This document shows positions 9,781 through 17,842 of a DNA stretch of 64,000 nucleotides, one piece after another. The stretch spans positions 992,001-1,056,000 of the forward strand of contig NZ_CADIJQ010000001.1 of assembly GCF_902859595.1 (NCBI RefSeq). The letters are read 5' to 3'. Position numbers and translations under genes: made by a program. The notes below the pieces were generated by a model, which saw only the letters and a program-made list of their open reading frames with translations, did no database searches and was not told where the DNA came from. Position 1 is the stretch's first letter; the number at the start of each line of letters is the position of its first letter. The stretch is from Achromobacter kerstersii (GTDB lineage: Bacteria > Pseudomonadota > Gammaproteobacteria > Burkholderiales > Burkholderiaceae_B).

Positions 9781-10587
9781 ATGGACGAGCAAGCCCCGGA
9801 CAATGAATCCCCGATCAGCCCTGCGCCGGCCGATCAGCCCTTGGCAGGACGGCGCGGACTTCTCAAAGCGCTGGCAGTGGGTGTACCCGGCGCCGCATGG
9901 GCTGTGACAGCTCGCGGCGCTCCAGGCGAGTCCCCACCCGCAACAGGGCATGGCGCGAGCCCGCCAGCCGCCTCCCCTGCCAACCGCACCTACAAATTCT
10001 TCAATGCCCAGGAAGCGCTGGCGATGGACGCCATTGCTGCCCGGCTGATCCCCGCCGACGACTTGGGCCCGGGCGCGAAAGAGGCCGGCGTCACCAACTT
10101 CCTGGATGGCCAACTGGCCGGCGCCTGGGGCGCGGGCAGCCAGTTTTACCGGCAGGGTCCGTTTGAAAAAGGCACGCCGGAACAGGGCTATCAGTTGTCG
10201 TTCACGCCCGCCGAGATGATCCGGCGCGGGCTGGCCGCCCTGGACGCCGCCACGCGCAAGCAAGACGGCAAACCCTTTGCAGAACTCGATGAAGCCAGGC
10301 AAGACGCCTGGCTTCATGACTTGCAGGCCGGCAAACCGGATTTTTCGCCGCTGCCGTCCGATATCTTTTTCCAGGCCTTGCTGGACGCCACCATCGAAGG
10401 CTTCTTCTCGGACCCGCTCTATGGCGGCAACGCCGACATGGTCGGCTGGAAGCTGGTGGGATTTCCCGGCGCGTTCGCCTCGTTCTCAAACGACATCGAA
10501 CGACATGGCGTCATCTGGGCCGGCAAACCGGTGTCCATCGCCAATGCCGTCAGCCACAACATGAAGCCGGGAGACGGACATGGCTAA
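9781..10587 (+). CDS. Gluconate 2-dehydrogenase subunit 3 family protein (small subunit)
   Basis: A 268-aa protein with a twin-arginine-like start: G-R-R-G-L-L-K-A-L near residues 24-32, then a hydrophobic run and A-x-A cleavage region. The mature part (F-F-N-A-Q-E-A-L-A-M-D-A-I-A-A-R-L-I-P-A-D) matches the gluconate dehydrogenase gamma-subunit family. This subunit is exported through Tat and carries the GMC flavoprotein to the periplasmic side. A GGAG site precedes the ATG. The gene overlaps the flavoprotein gene by 8 bases. The physiological substrate may be another sugar acid or polyol. Confidence 0.88.
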   Translation: MDEQAPDNESPISPAPADQPLAGRRGLLKALAVGVPGAAWAVTARGAPGESPPATGHGASPPAASPANRTYKFFNAQEALAMDAIAARLIPADDLGPGAKEAGVTNFLDGQLAGAWGAGSQFYRQGPFEKGTPEQGYQLSFTPAEMIRRGLAALDAATRKQDGKPFAELDEARQDAWLHDLQAGKPDFSPLPSDIFFQALLDATIEGFFSDPLYGGNADMVGWKLVGFPGAFASFSNDIERHGVIWAGKPVSIANAVSHNMKPGDGHG

Positions 10588-12346
10588 GACCTTACCCGCG
10601 GTGGACGTGGCGATCATCGGCGGCGGGTGGACCGGGTCCATCATCGGCAAGGAGCTGGCGGCGGCCAAGCAGCGCGTGGTGGTGCTGGAACGCGGGCAGG
10701 CGCGTTGGCCGTCCCCCGACTTCCAAGGCCCGAACGTGCACGATGAGTTGAAGTACACGCGCCGGCACGAGCTGCACCAGGACGCCGCCACCGAGACCTT
10801 CACGTTTCGCAATTCCACCGACCAAAAGGCGCTGCCCATGCGCCGTTGGCAATTCGCGTATCCCGGCACGCATCTGGGCGGCGCGGGCAATCACTGGTCG
10901 GGCGCGTATTACCGCTTCGACCCTACCGACTTCCGCATTCGCAGCCACTACACCGAACGCTACGGTGCGAAGATCTTCGACAAGGAACTGACCTGTCAGG
11001 ACTGGCCGCTGACCTATGACGAGCTTGAGCCCTACTTCGACCGCTACGATTACCTGATCGGCGCGTCTGGCCAAGCCGGCAACATCAAGGGCCAGAAGCA
11101 GGAAGGCGGCAACCCGTTCGAGCCCTGGCGTTCGCGGCCCTACCCCAACCCGCCCATGAAAGTGCCTTACGCGCCCGCGCTCTTCGGCGAGGCCGCGAAG
11201 AAGCTGGGCTATCACCCCTATGTGCAGCCGTCAGCGCTCTGTACCCGGCCTTACGTGAACACCGAAGGCCTGCACATGAGCGCCTGTGTGTATTGCGGCT
11301 TCTGTTCAAACTTCGGCTGCGAGCACTTCGCCAAGGCCTCGCCGCAGGTGTGCATCCTGCCGGTGGCGATGAAGATGGAGAACTTTGAAATACGCACCGG
11401 CGCGCATGTGCTGCGCGTGGAGCTCACGCCGGACAAGAAGCGTGCGCGTGGCGTGACCTATGTGGATGCCGCAGGCGAAGAGGTCTTTCAGCCCGCCGAG
11501 ATCGTGGTGCTGTGCGCCTTCGGTATCAACAACGTGCGCTTGCTGCTGCTGTCGGGCATCGGCAAGCCCTATGACCCCGTGACGGACACCGGCGTCGTCG
11601 GCCGCAACTACACGCACCAGACGACGTCCGGCGTGAACCTGTTCTTTGATGAGTCCGTCAACATCAACCCCTTCATGGGCGCGGGCGCCGTGGCCGTCAC
11701 CATGGACGATTTCAGCGCCGACAACTTCGACCACGGGCCGCACGGGTTCGTGGGCGGCGGCTATCTGCAAATCCAGGTCGTGAGCGGCGCGCCGATTGGC
11801 TATCACCCCACCCCCAAAGGCACGCCCACCTGGGGCGCCGACTGGAAGAAGGCGGTCAAGCGTTACTACAACCACTCGGCCTCCATCACCATCACCGGCT
11901 CCGCCCAGCCCTGGCGCGGCGGCTACTTGAGCCTGGACCCGACCTACAAGGATGCATGGGGCTTGCCGCTGCTGCGCGTCACCTATGACTTTCCGGACAA
12001 CGACATCCGCATGTCGGCGTTCCTGACCGACAAGGGCGATGAAATCGGGCGTGCCATGAAGGGCATTGCGCGCACCGAACCCGGGCCGCGCAAGAAACCG
12101 TTCTCAGCCACCGCGTATCAGTCGACTCACCTGACCGGCGGCGCGGCCATGGGCGACAACCCCGAGACCAGCGTCGTCAACCGCTACGGGCAAAGCTGGG
12201 ACGTGCCCAACGTGTTCGTGACGGGCGCGGCGCTGTTCCCGCAGAACTCGGGCTACAACCCGACAGGCACTGTGGGCGCCACCGCCTACTGGATCGTCGA
12301 AAAAATCAAGGCGGACTACCTGCGTTCGCCGGGGCGGCTGGTGTAA
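10580..12346 (+). CDS. GMC-family FAD oxidoreductase (gluconate dehydrogenase-type large subunit)
   Basis: A 588-aa flavoprotein. The Rossmann FAD motif G-G-G-W-T-G-S near residues 14-20 lies in the first beta-alpha-beta unit, and a C-terminal G-T-V-G-A-T-A-Y-W region is typical of GMC oxidoreductases. A G-A-G-N-H-W-S-G segment near 108 corresponds to the family's G-G-x-S-x-x-N loop, and a Cys cluster near 225-255 resembles the iron-sulfur-type Cys region of gluconate and fructose dehydrogenase large subunits. It probably oxidises a sugar acid or polyol in the periplasm and passes electrons to the cytochrome encoded next, 2 bases downstream. It has no signal of its own and would be co-exported with the Tat subunit. 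Confidence 0.88.
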   Translation: MAKTLPAVDVAIIGGGWTGSIIGKELAAAKQRVVVLERGQARWPSPDFQGPNVHDELKYTRRHELHQDAATETFTFRNSTDQKALPMRRWQFAYPGTHLGGAGNHWSGAYYRFDPTDFRIRSHYTERYGAKIFDKELTCQDWPLTYDELEPYFDRYDYLIGASGQAGNIKGQKQEGGNPFEPWRSRPYPNPPMKVPYAPALFGEAAKKLGYHPYVQPSALCTRPYVNTEGLHMSACVYCGFCSNFGCEHFAKASPQVCILPVAMKMENFEIRTGAHVLRVELTPDKKRARGVTYVDAAGEEVFQPAEIVVLCAFGINNVRLLLLSGIGKPYDPVTDTGVVGRNYTHQTTSGVNLFFDESVNINPFMGAGAVAVTMDDFSADNFDHGPHGFVGGGYLQIQVVSGAPIGYHPTPKGTPTWGADWKKAVKRYYNHSASITITGSAQPWRGGYLSLDPTYKDAWGLPLLRVTYDFPDNDIRMSAFLTDKGDEIGRAMKGIARTEPGPRKKPFSATAYQSTHLTGGAAMGDNPETSVVNRYGQSWDVPNVFVTGAALFPQNSGYNPTGTVGATAYWIVEKIKADYLRSPGRLV

Positions 12347-12348
12347 TC

Positions 12349-13344
12349 ATGATCGAACATCGCAAAGGCATTACCATCGCCGTCCTGCTGATCATGGCGC
12401 CGCCTGCGGTGACGCTGATTGCCACCGCCCACCAGATGATCGGCACGGGCGGCGACGGCCTGATCCGCGCAGCCGCAGTAACGGCTGCCGCACCGCCCGC
12501 GACGGCGCCAGCACAGGCCCCGGCAGCGCCAGCGGCGGGATCGGCACCAGCTTCGGCATCCGCACCTGCATCGGCATCGGCATCCGCACCAGCACCAGCA
12601 TCGGCATCGGCATCGGCGCCCGCAGGAACATCGGCGCCAGCACCGGCCACCTCCCCTGCGCCAGCACCCGCCACCGCCGCACTCAAACCGCCCACGCCTG
12701 TGCCGGGACGCAGCGCGCTGGACTTCAGCGCGTCCCGCCCGGCCTGGGAAGGATTTCTGCGCGGCGCTGATCCGGAAGCGGGCAAGCAGCTGGCCGCCAA
12801 CGGCAAACCCGGCGCTGGCGTGCAAGCCTGTATCGCCTGCCATGGCCCGGCCGGCATCACGCCCACCGGCGGCATCTTCCCGAATCTGGCGGGCTTAAGC
12901 AGCGAGTACCTGGCCAAGCAATTGGCCGACTTCCGCAGCGGCACGCGCGTCCAACCCTTGATGAACACCATCGCGCGCGGGCTCACCGAACAGGAAATTG
13001 GCCAGGTCGCGGCCTATTACGGCACGTTGGCCGGCCCGCCGATGCATGTGGGCGAATTCGGCGGCGAAGCGGCCCGCAAGCTGGACGTGCAAGGCGATGG
13101 CAGCCGTGCGCTACCCGCATGCGCCAACTGCCACGGCCTGCGTGGCCTGGGCGAAGGCCCCTTGTTGCCGCGCCTGGCGGGCCAATCAAAGGAATACTTC
13201 ACGGACCAGATGAACGCCTTTCGCAATGGCTCGCGCCAGAATGACGACGTGGGCGTCATGCGTGCGTTTTCGCAGCGCCTGACCGATAGCGAAATCGAAG
13301 CGCTGGCGCTGTACTACGCCGGCCCGCCTCCGCAGCCGAAGTAA
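12349..13344 (+). CDS. Membrane-anchored diheme cytochrome c (c4-like)
   Basis: A 331-aa protein with an N-terminal membrane anchor (about 8-27), a long Ala/Ser/Pro-rich linker (about 40-118) and two cytochrome c domains. The heme-binding motifs are Cys161-x-x-Cys164-His165 and Cys258-x-x-Cys261-His262, and each domain ends with a T-x-x-E-I-x-x-x-A-x-Y-Y segment typical of cytochrome c4-type folds. It should take electrons from the flavoprotein and hand them to ubiquinone or an oxidase. Gluconate dehydrogenases usually carry a triheme cytochrome, so this two-heme partner is a variant. The linker's low-complexity DNA (GCATCG repeats, 12540-12640) may vary in length between strains. Confidence 0.88.
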   Translation: MIEHRKGITIAVLLIMAPPAVTLIATAHQMIGTGGDGLIRAAAVTAAAPPATAPAQAPAAPAAGSAPASASAPASASASAPAPASASASAPAGTSAPAPATSPAPAPATAALKPPTPVPGRSALDFSASRPAWEGFLRGADPEAGKQLAANGKPGAGVQACIACHGPAGITPTGGIFPNLAGLSSEYLAKQLADFRSGTRVQPLMNTIARGLTEQEIGQVAAYYGTLAGPPMHVGEFGGEAARKLDVQGDGSRALPACANCHGLRGLGEGPLLPRLAGQSKEYFTDQMNAFRNGSRQNDDVGVMRAFSQRLTDSEIEALALYYAGPPPQPK

Positions 13345-13350
13345 CGGAAA

Positions 13351-13387
13351 GGGTCAGGCGGGCCGGATACGAAGCTCCGCCTGACCC
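13351..13387 (+). terminator. Hairpin after the dehydrogenase operon
   Basis: A perfect 11-bp stem (GGGTCAGGCGG/CCGCCTGACCC) with a 15-base loop begins 7 bases after the cytochrome stop. No T-tract follows, so it may act as a 3'-end stabiliser or weak terminator. Confidence 0.5.
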
Positions 13388-13389
13388 TT

Positions 13390-13702
13390 CACAAACCACT
13401 GAAATTTTCCCTGGTATTTACCCTAGGTGCGCGTTAAACTCCGGGCACTTTCAACCACTTAGAGATCACTGTGGACAACGACGGATGTAGTCGAACACCG
13501 ACTGCTAGCGCCGCTTGACGCAGGATTCGCGGAAACCCTCTTTCCGCTAAGTCCTGCGAACAGCCAGGACTTGGGCTCTTTGCCCCTCTCCCCCCAAAAG
13601 CTTACCGACGCGATACGCGAGCCTTGTTGCGCGCGCATTCTGCCGGTCAGGCGGCGCATGCCTGTGGACCTTCCACCGTACTCCCCCCTCAAGGAGACGA
13701 AC
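13390..13702 (+). promoter_or_regulatory. Structured leader of the mgtC locus with mutually exclusive hairpins
   Basis: About 310 bases with no gene precede the 106-aa ORF. Hairpin A (13519-13558) pairs CGCAGGA with TCCTGCG and GCGGAAA with TTTCCGC. Hairpin B (13549-13572) pairs AAGTCCTG perfectly with CAGGACTT. Both need 13552-13556, so they cannot form together. A C-rich, pyrimidine-rich run (13582-13595) follows, which could be a Rho-loading site as in enterobacterial mgt leaders. An ATG-TAG start-stop pair sits at 13495. The layout suggests a switch that controls read-through, most plausibly in response to magnesium. It does not resemble the M-box as I know it. Confidence 0.5.
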
Positions 13703-14023
13703 ATGCGCATCAAGCAATTCATCAAAGCGCCGGCCGCAACGCCGGTCTATCAATTCACCATCGTCAGCCTCAGCGCCGTGCTGCCCGCACTGCGCAAGCA
13801 GTTGTACTTCGAGCTGCAAGCGCTAGACCTTCCGGTGCTGACCGTGCGCGTCTCGCGCGGCGAATCCGACCAATTGGCCTCAACGGTTGTCACCCTGCGC
13901 TGCCCGCCGCATCTGCGCAAGCTGCTCAATGCCGTTGCGCTGCGCCTGGGCCAAAGCCCCGACGTGCGCCGCGTGCAGTGGGAAAGCGACGCCGGCGCTT
14001 CGATTGCCGTGCTGCCGGCCTGA
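13703..14023 (+). CDS. Hypothetical protein in mgtC operon (ACT-like size)
   Basis: A 106-aa protein of no family I can name. It starts at an ATG with a strong AAGGAGA site 6 bases upstream. The sequence is an alternating beta/alpha mix with conserved-looking segments near 19-50 (V-S-L-S-A-V-L-P-A-L-R-K-Q-L, then V-L-T-V-R-V-S-R-G) that could form a small ferredoxin-like or ACT-like fold. No signal peptide or transmembrane helix is seen. Between the regulated leader and mgtC, and co-directional with both, it is likely a regulatory or accessory part of the magnesium-starvation operon. Function is inferred from context only. Confidence 0.75.
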   Translation: MRIKQFIKAPAATPVYQFTIVSLSAVLPALRKQLYFELQALDLPVLTVRVSRGESDQLASTVVTLRCPPHLRKLLNAVALRLGQSPDVRRVQWESDAGASIAVLPA

Positions 14024-14049
14024 GCGCCGCATTCTGCAAGGAGACTGTC

Positions 14050-14157
14050 ATGAAAGACCCGTACAAGGTCTTGCTGCTGGCGCGCGTGCTTGCACTGGTG
14101 CTGATCTGGCTGATTGGGCTGGGGCTGGTCATGGAATCGATCTGGCGGCTGCCGTAG
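14050..14157 (+). CDS. 35-aa single-transmembrane peptide in mgtC operon
   Basis: A 35-residue ORF with a strong AAGGAGA site 5 bases before its ATG. It has a short charged head (M-K-D-P-Y-K), one hydrophobic helix of about 22 residues, and a short polar tail. It sits 26 bases after the 106-aa gene and 131 bases before mgtC. Salmonella encodes a 30-aa single-helix peptide, MgtR, in its mgtC operon that promotes MgtC degradation. Size, topology, the charged Pro-containing head and position are all similar, so an MgtR-like regulator is a reasonable inference; homology is not proven. Confidence 0.65.
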   Translation: MKDPYKVLLLARVLALVLIWLIGLGLVMESIWRLP

Positions 14158-14160
14158 GAA

Positions 14161-14273
14161 TGCCCGAACAAAGAAGGGCCGAACTAAGAAGGGCTGAACT
14201 AAGAAGGGCTGAACCACGAAGGGCCGAACTAAGAACGCCCGACTAAGAACGCCCGACTAAGGAGGCCTGAACA
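14161..14273. repeat. 15-bp tandem repeat between the small peptide and mgtC
   Basis: About seven units of AGAAGGGCYGAACTA, the later ones 14 bp long and degenerate. Copy number may change the spacing to the mgtC start. Confidence 0.85.
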
Positions 14274-14288
14274 AAGCAGGACACAACA

Positions 14289-15002
14289 ATGAAAAACTTC
14301 GACAACATCCAATACCTGACGCTGGCCAATACCTTGGTCAGCCTGACGACCGCTTTCGTGCTGGGGGCCATCGTCGGCTTCGAGCGCCAGTTCCGTCAAC
14401 GCACCGCCGGGCTGCGCACCAACGTGCTGGTGTCGGTGGGCGCGGCCATCTTCGTCGACCTGGCCTTCCGGGTGGCGGGCGATGACGGCGGCGCCCGCGT
14501 GATTTCCTATGTGGTCTCTGGCGTGGGCTTTCTGGGTGCGGGCGCCATCATGCGCGAAGGCGGCAGCATACGCGGCCTGAACACCGCAGCAACGTTGTGG
14601 GGCTCGGCCGCCATCGGCGCGTGCGCCGGGGCTTCCTTGATGCTGGAAGCCGTGGCCGCCACCGCGTTCGTGCTGGCCGCCAACACCTTGCTGCGCCCCG
14701 TGGTCAGCTATGTGAACCGCCAGCCGCTGGATTCGCAGACGTCGGAAGTCACTAACGTGATTCATGTGATTGCCAACGTCGAACACCGGCAGGCGGCGAT
14801 GACCGTGCTGGAAGACGTGCTCGAAGCCGAGCAACTGCCGCTATCGGAATTGAAGATCGATCAGTTCGGCGAGAACGAAGTAGAGATTGAAGCCGCGCTC
14901 AGCGAGGCCTCGGTTGACGAGCTGGATCTGGACCGCGTCACCGCCAGCATTGCCGCATCGCCCGCGGTGCGCACGGCGTTCTGGGCCGCGCGCACGGTCT
15001 AG
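14289..15002 (+). CDS. mgtC: MgtC/SapB family membrane protein
   Basis: A 237-aa protein with four to five transmembrane helices in the first ~140 residues and the MgtC signature G-F-E-R-Q-x-R-x-x-x-A-G-L-R-T (residues ~29-44), D near 58, and G-x-G-F-L-G-A-G-x-I near 78-87. A soluble ACT-like C-terminal domain spans about 155-237. MgtC supports growth at low magnesium and survival inside macrophages by inhibiting the F-type ATP synthase and limiting ATP and cyclic-di-GMP responses in the species studied. An AGGA site precedes the ATG. It is preceded by a likely regulatory leader, a 106-aa ORF and an MgtR-like peptide. Confidence 0.92.
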   Translation: MKNFDNIQYLTLANTLVSLTTAFVLGAIVGFERQFRQRTAGLRTNVLVSVGAAIFVDLAFRVAGDDGGARVISYVVSGVGFLGAGAIMREGGSIRGLNTAATLWGSAAIGACAGASLMLEAVAATAFVLAANTLLRPVVSYVNRQPLDSQTSEVTNVIHVIANVEHRQAAMTVLEDVLEAEQLPLSELKIDQFGENEVEIEAALSEASVDELDLDRVTASIAASPAVRTAFWAARTV

Positions 15003-15050
15003 CGCAAGGGGCGACGCGCCTGCCGAAACGCTCTAGAATGGGCGCCGATC

Positions 15051-15455
15051 ATGCGCAGCCCTTTTCCTTTCCTGCATCGCGGCAACGCCGGCCTTTGGCT
15101 GGTGTTGATGCTGTTCGCGTTAAAGGCGATTGTGCCGCAGGGCTTCATGCCCGCCACCCATCAAGGCGGCACGCTGATCCAGCTGTGTTCGGCAGCCGGC
15201 CCGATCTGGGTGCAAGGCCCGTCCAAACAAGACAACGCACCTGACGAGCGTCATGCCGCCCAAGCCGCGACCTGCCCCATGGGCATAGCGCTCACCGCCA
15301 TAGCCCTGCCGTCTTCACCCGTTTTGCGGGTAGCGGCGGCCGCCATCATGGCGCATCCCTTGGCGGCACGTGCGCCGCCCGCGCCTGTACAGGTGTCGCT
15401 CATTGGGGCGCCGCTGGGCGCGCGCGCCCCGCCCCTGCCCTCGGTATTGCGCTAA
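15051..15455 (+). CDS. DUF2946-like membrane-anchored protein
   Basis: A 134-aa protein with one N-terminal transmembrane or signal segment (about 12-30) that runs into V-P-Q-G-F-M-P, followed by L-C-S and a T-C-P-M motif. This order (V-P-x-G-x-M-P, then spaced Cys residues) is typical of DUF2946 proteins, which usually lie just upstream of TonB-dependent receptors, often for copper or heme. Here a receptor follows 48 bases downstream. The Cys and Met residues might bind metal. The ribosome site is weak. Confidence 0.7.
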   Translation: MRSPFPFLHRGNAGLWLVLMLFALKAIVPQGFMPATHQGGTLIQLCSAAGPIWVQGPSKQDNAPDERHAAQAATCPMGIALTAIALPSSPVLRVAAAAIMAHPLAARAPPAPVQVSLIGAPLGARAPPLPSVLR

Positions 15456-15503
15456 TTCCGTTGCCGCCCGCGCGCGGCCTGTCATCGCTTACCGAGAGCA
15501 CTC

Positions 15504-17651
15504 ATGTCTTTTCATCCCGCCGGGGCGCATTGCGTCCTGAAGCGGCGCGTGGCCGTCTGGACGGCACTCGCCTCTGTTTTTTCCACGTCATCAGTCCTGC
15601 ATGCCCAAACGGCGCCCGTCGCCACCCTGCCCGCCATTTCTGTGTCGGGCGACACGCCATCGCCGACCTTGCTCGCGCCATCGGCCACCGGCACCTTGTT
15701 GGGCCTGACGCCATTCGAGACGCCCGCCAGCATCGAGATCATCAGCAACGAACAGCTGCGTGCGCGCGGCGCCACCACCGTCACCGACGCCATCACCCAG
15801 GCCGCCGGCATCACCGCCATGCGCCACCCGGGTAACGGCGGCTCGTCATTGTCATCGCGCGGGTTTACGGATTCCAATTCGGTCGCCCAGTTGTATGACG
15901 GCGTGCGCCAGTACGGCGGCGTCGGCCAAACGTTCATGTATGACCCCTGGGCCGTGGACAGCATCGAAGTGCTGCGCGGCCCCGCCTCCGTGCTGTATGG
16001 CGAAGGCGCCATCGGCGGTGTCGTGAACGTGATTCCAAAAAAGCCCACGCGCGGCCCCATCGAAAACGAATTCATGACGGCCGTGGGCACGCACGATACC
16101 CAGCGCTTCGGCTTTGGCAGCGGCGGCGCGCTGGACGACAAGTGGTCATACCGGCTGGACGTCAGCGGCAACCACACCGATTCCGGCATCAGCCTGGGCG
16201 ATTCACGCGACGCGGCCATCACCGCCGCGGTGCGCCTGGACGTGTCGCCCGAGCTGAATTTTACGCTGACGCAGGCCTATGCGTGGCAGGAGCCCACCCG
16301 CTACTTCGGCACCCCGCTGGCCGATGGCACCCTGGATTACGGGCTGGCCAAACACAATTACAACGTCGCCGACAGCAAGATCATCTATCGCGACAGCCGC
16401 ACCGAGCTGAAGGCGGAATGGTCGCCCAACCCCGCAACCCTTGTCAGAAGCCGCATCTACGCCATCGGCAGCAAGCGCGACTACCGCGACGCCGAAAACT
16501 ACGCATGGGTGCCGGGCGGCATGATCGAGCGCAGTGGCTACACCGAAATCCGCCACGACCAGGAACAGGTGGGCACCGTCACCGACGCCGCCTTTGACGG
16601 GCATCTGTTCGGCCTGGCCAACAAGGTGGCGGTGGGGTTCGAACTGAACCGCGCCTCGCTCAAGCACACCAACAACTCGCCCTATTCCGGCACGTCGCTG
16701 GTGGACCCGTATGACGTCGACCATGGCCGCTTCATCAACATCGCCGGCACCACGCCGCGGTACCGCAACACGGCCAGCCAGTACGCCTTCTTTGCCGAAG
16801 ACCGCTTGATGCTGAACTCGCGCTGGTCGGTGCTGGCCGGGTTGCGCTATGACCATATCGACCTGAAGCGCCGCGATCTTGTTGCCGACGAAACCGCCTT
16901 TCGCACCACCTACAGCAACGTGGGCTGGCGCGTAGGGACGGTGTACGACGTGCTGCCCACGGTGTCGGTCTACGCGCAATACGCCCAGGCCGCCGACCCC
17001 ATCGGCAGCCTGCTGCTGCTGTCGCCCGCCAATAAGAACTACGAGCTCTCGCAAGGCAAGCAGTTGGAGATCGGCGTGAAGCAGACCTTCTGGGACAACA
17101 AGGGCCAATGGACCTTGGCCGCCTATCACATCAAAAAGAACAACCTGGTCACGCGCGACCCCAACGACCCGGCGCTGCGCATCCAGGTCGGTGAGCAATC
17201 GTCGCGCGGGGTGGAGGCCACGCTGGGTGTGGAACTGACTCCGGCCTGGCGCTTGGACTTGAACGCCGTGGCGCTGCGCGCCCGCTATGACGACTTCAAC
17301 GAATCGGTGGGCGGCGTGTCGGTCTCGCGCAATGGCAATGTGCCGACCGATGTGCCTGAGCGCGTGGCCAATGCCTGGCTCAGCTGGAAGTTCGCACCGC
17401 AATGGACGGCCAGCGCGGGCGTGCGTTACGTGGGCAAGCGCTATGCGGACGCGGCCAACCGCTTGGAAATGGCGGGCTACGCCACCACCAACCTGGCGCT
17501 GCAATGGGAGCCCCGCCGCGACCTGAGCCTGGCGCTGCGCGCCTTCAATGTGTTTGACCGCCAGTACGCGGAAACCGCTTACTACAACCAGACGCAATGG
17601 CTGGTGGGTGAAGGCCGGCGCGTGGAGCTCAGCGCGAATTACCGCTTCTAA
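15504..17651 (+). CDS. TonB-dependent outer-membrane receptor
   Basis: A 715-aa protein: signal peptide ending near L-H-A-Q (about residue 35), a plug domain (about 55-165) with the segments [14 protein letters not shown] and [20 protein letters not shown], then a long beta-barrel ending in the terminal aromatic Phe of N-Y-R-F. The layout fits siderophore-type receptors. No separate N-terminal signalling domain is present, so it should not signal to an ECF sigma factor. The substrate cannot be read from the sequence; a ferric siderophore is the default, and the adjacent DUF2946 leaves copper possible. GAGAG precedes the ATG. Confidence 0.9.
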   Translation: MSFHPAGAHCVLKRRVAVWTALASVFSTSSVLHAQTAPVATLPAISVSGDTPSPTLLAPSATGTLLGLTPFETPASIEIISNEQLRARGATTVTDAITQAAGITAMRHPGNGGSSLSSRGFTDSNSVAQLYDGVRQYGGVGQTFMYDPWAVDSIEVLRGPASVLYGEGAIGGVVNVIPKKPTRGPIENEFMTAVGTHDTQRFGFGSGGALDDKWSYRLDVSGNHTDSGISLGDSRDAAITAAVRLDVSPELNFTLTQAYAWQEPTRYFGTPLADGTLDYGLAKHNYNVADSKIIYRDSRTELKAEWSPNPATLVRSRIYAIGSKRDYRDAENYAWVPGGMIERSGYTEIRHDQEQVGTVTDAAFDGHLFGLANKVAVGFELNRASLKHTNNSPYSGTSLVDPYDVDHGRFINIAGTTPRYRNTASQYAFFAEDRLMLNSRWSVLAGLRYDHIDLKRRDLVADETAFRTTYSNVGWRVGTVYDVLPTVSVYAQYAQAADPIGSLLLLSPANKNYELSQGKQLEIGVKQTFWDNKGQWTLAAYHIKKNNLVTRDPNDPALRIQVGEQSSRGVEATLGVELTPAWRLDLNAVALRARYDDFNESVGGVSVSRNGNVPTDVPERVANAWLSWKFAPQWTASAGVRYVGKRYADAANRLEMAGYATTNLALQWEPRRDLSLALRAFNVFDRQYAETAYYNQTQWLVGEGRRVELSANYRF

Positions 17652-17714
17652 GACCCGCCAGCACCCCGCCTAAGGCCCTCTCCCGCCCGTACGACGGGGT
17701 GTACAATTCCGCCC

Positions 17715-17835
17715 GCCGCCTCTGCAACGGAGGTGGCGGACCGACATCGCGGTCCTCGTGGACCCGGCATGCCGGGTGGCTCGGCCGGGCGCCTATCCCT
17801 CGGACAACTCCAAGCGATCTCGGACGCATTCCGAG
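17715..17835 (+). promoter_or_regulatory. Structured 5' leader of the SulP transporter
   Basis: Four successive hairpins: 17715-17737 (8 bp with one G-U), 17738-17755 (GGACCG/CGGTCC), 17762-17777 (ACCCGG/CCGGGT) and 17819-17835 (CTCGGA/TCCGAG). The last ends 7 bases before the ATG and would cover the weak Shine-Dalgarno. A second CTCGGA at 17799-17804 could compete for TCCGAG. This is the layout of a translational switch. It is not a riboswitch class I can name; isolated words recall the SAH riboswitch, but its closing stem is missing. Confidence 0.5.
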
Positions 17836-17842
17836 CCCACAC

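Noticed and set aside
17715..17835. SAH riboswitch upstream of SulP
   Set aside because: CUGCAACGG, GGCUCGG and ACAAC words occur, but the 5' half of the closing stem (CCGAG) and the correct order and spacing are missing.
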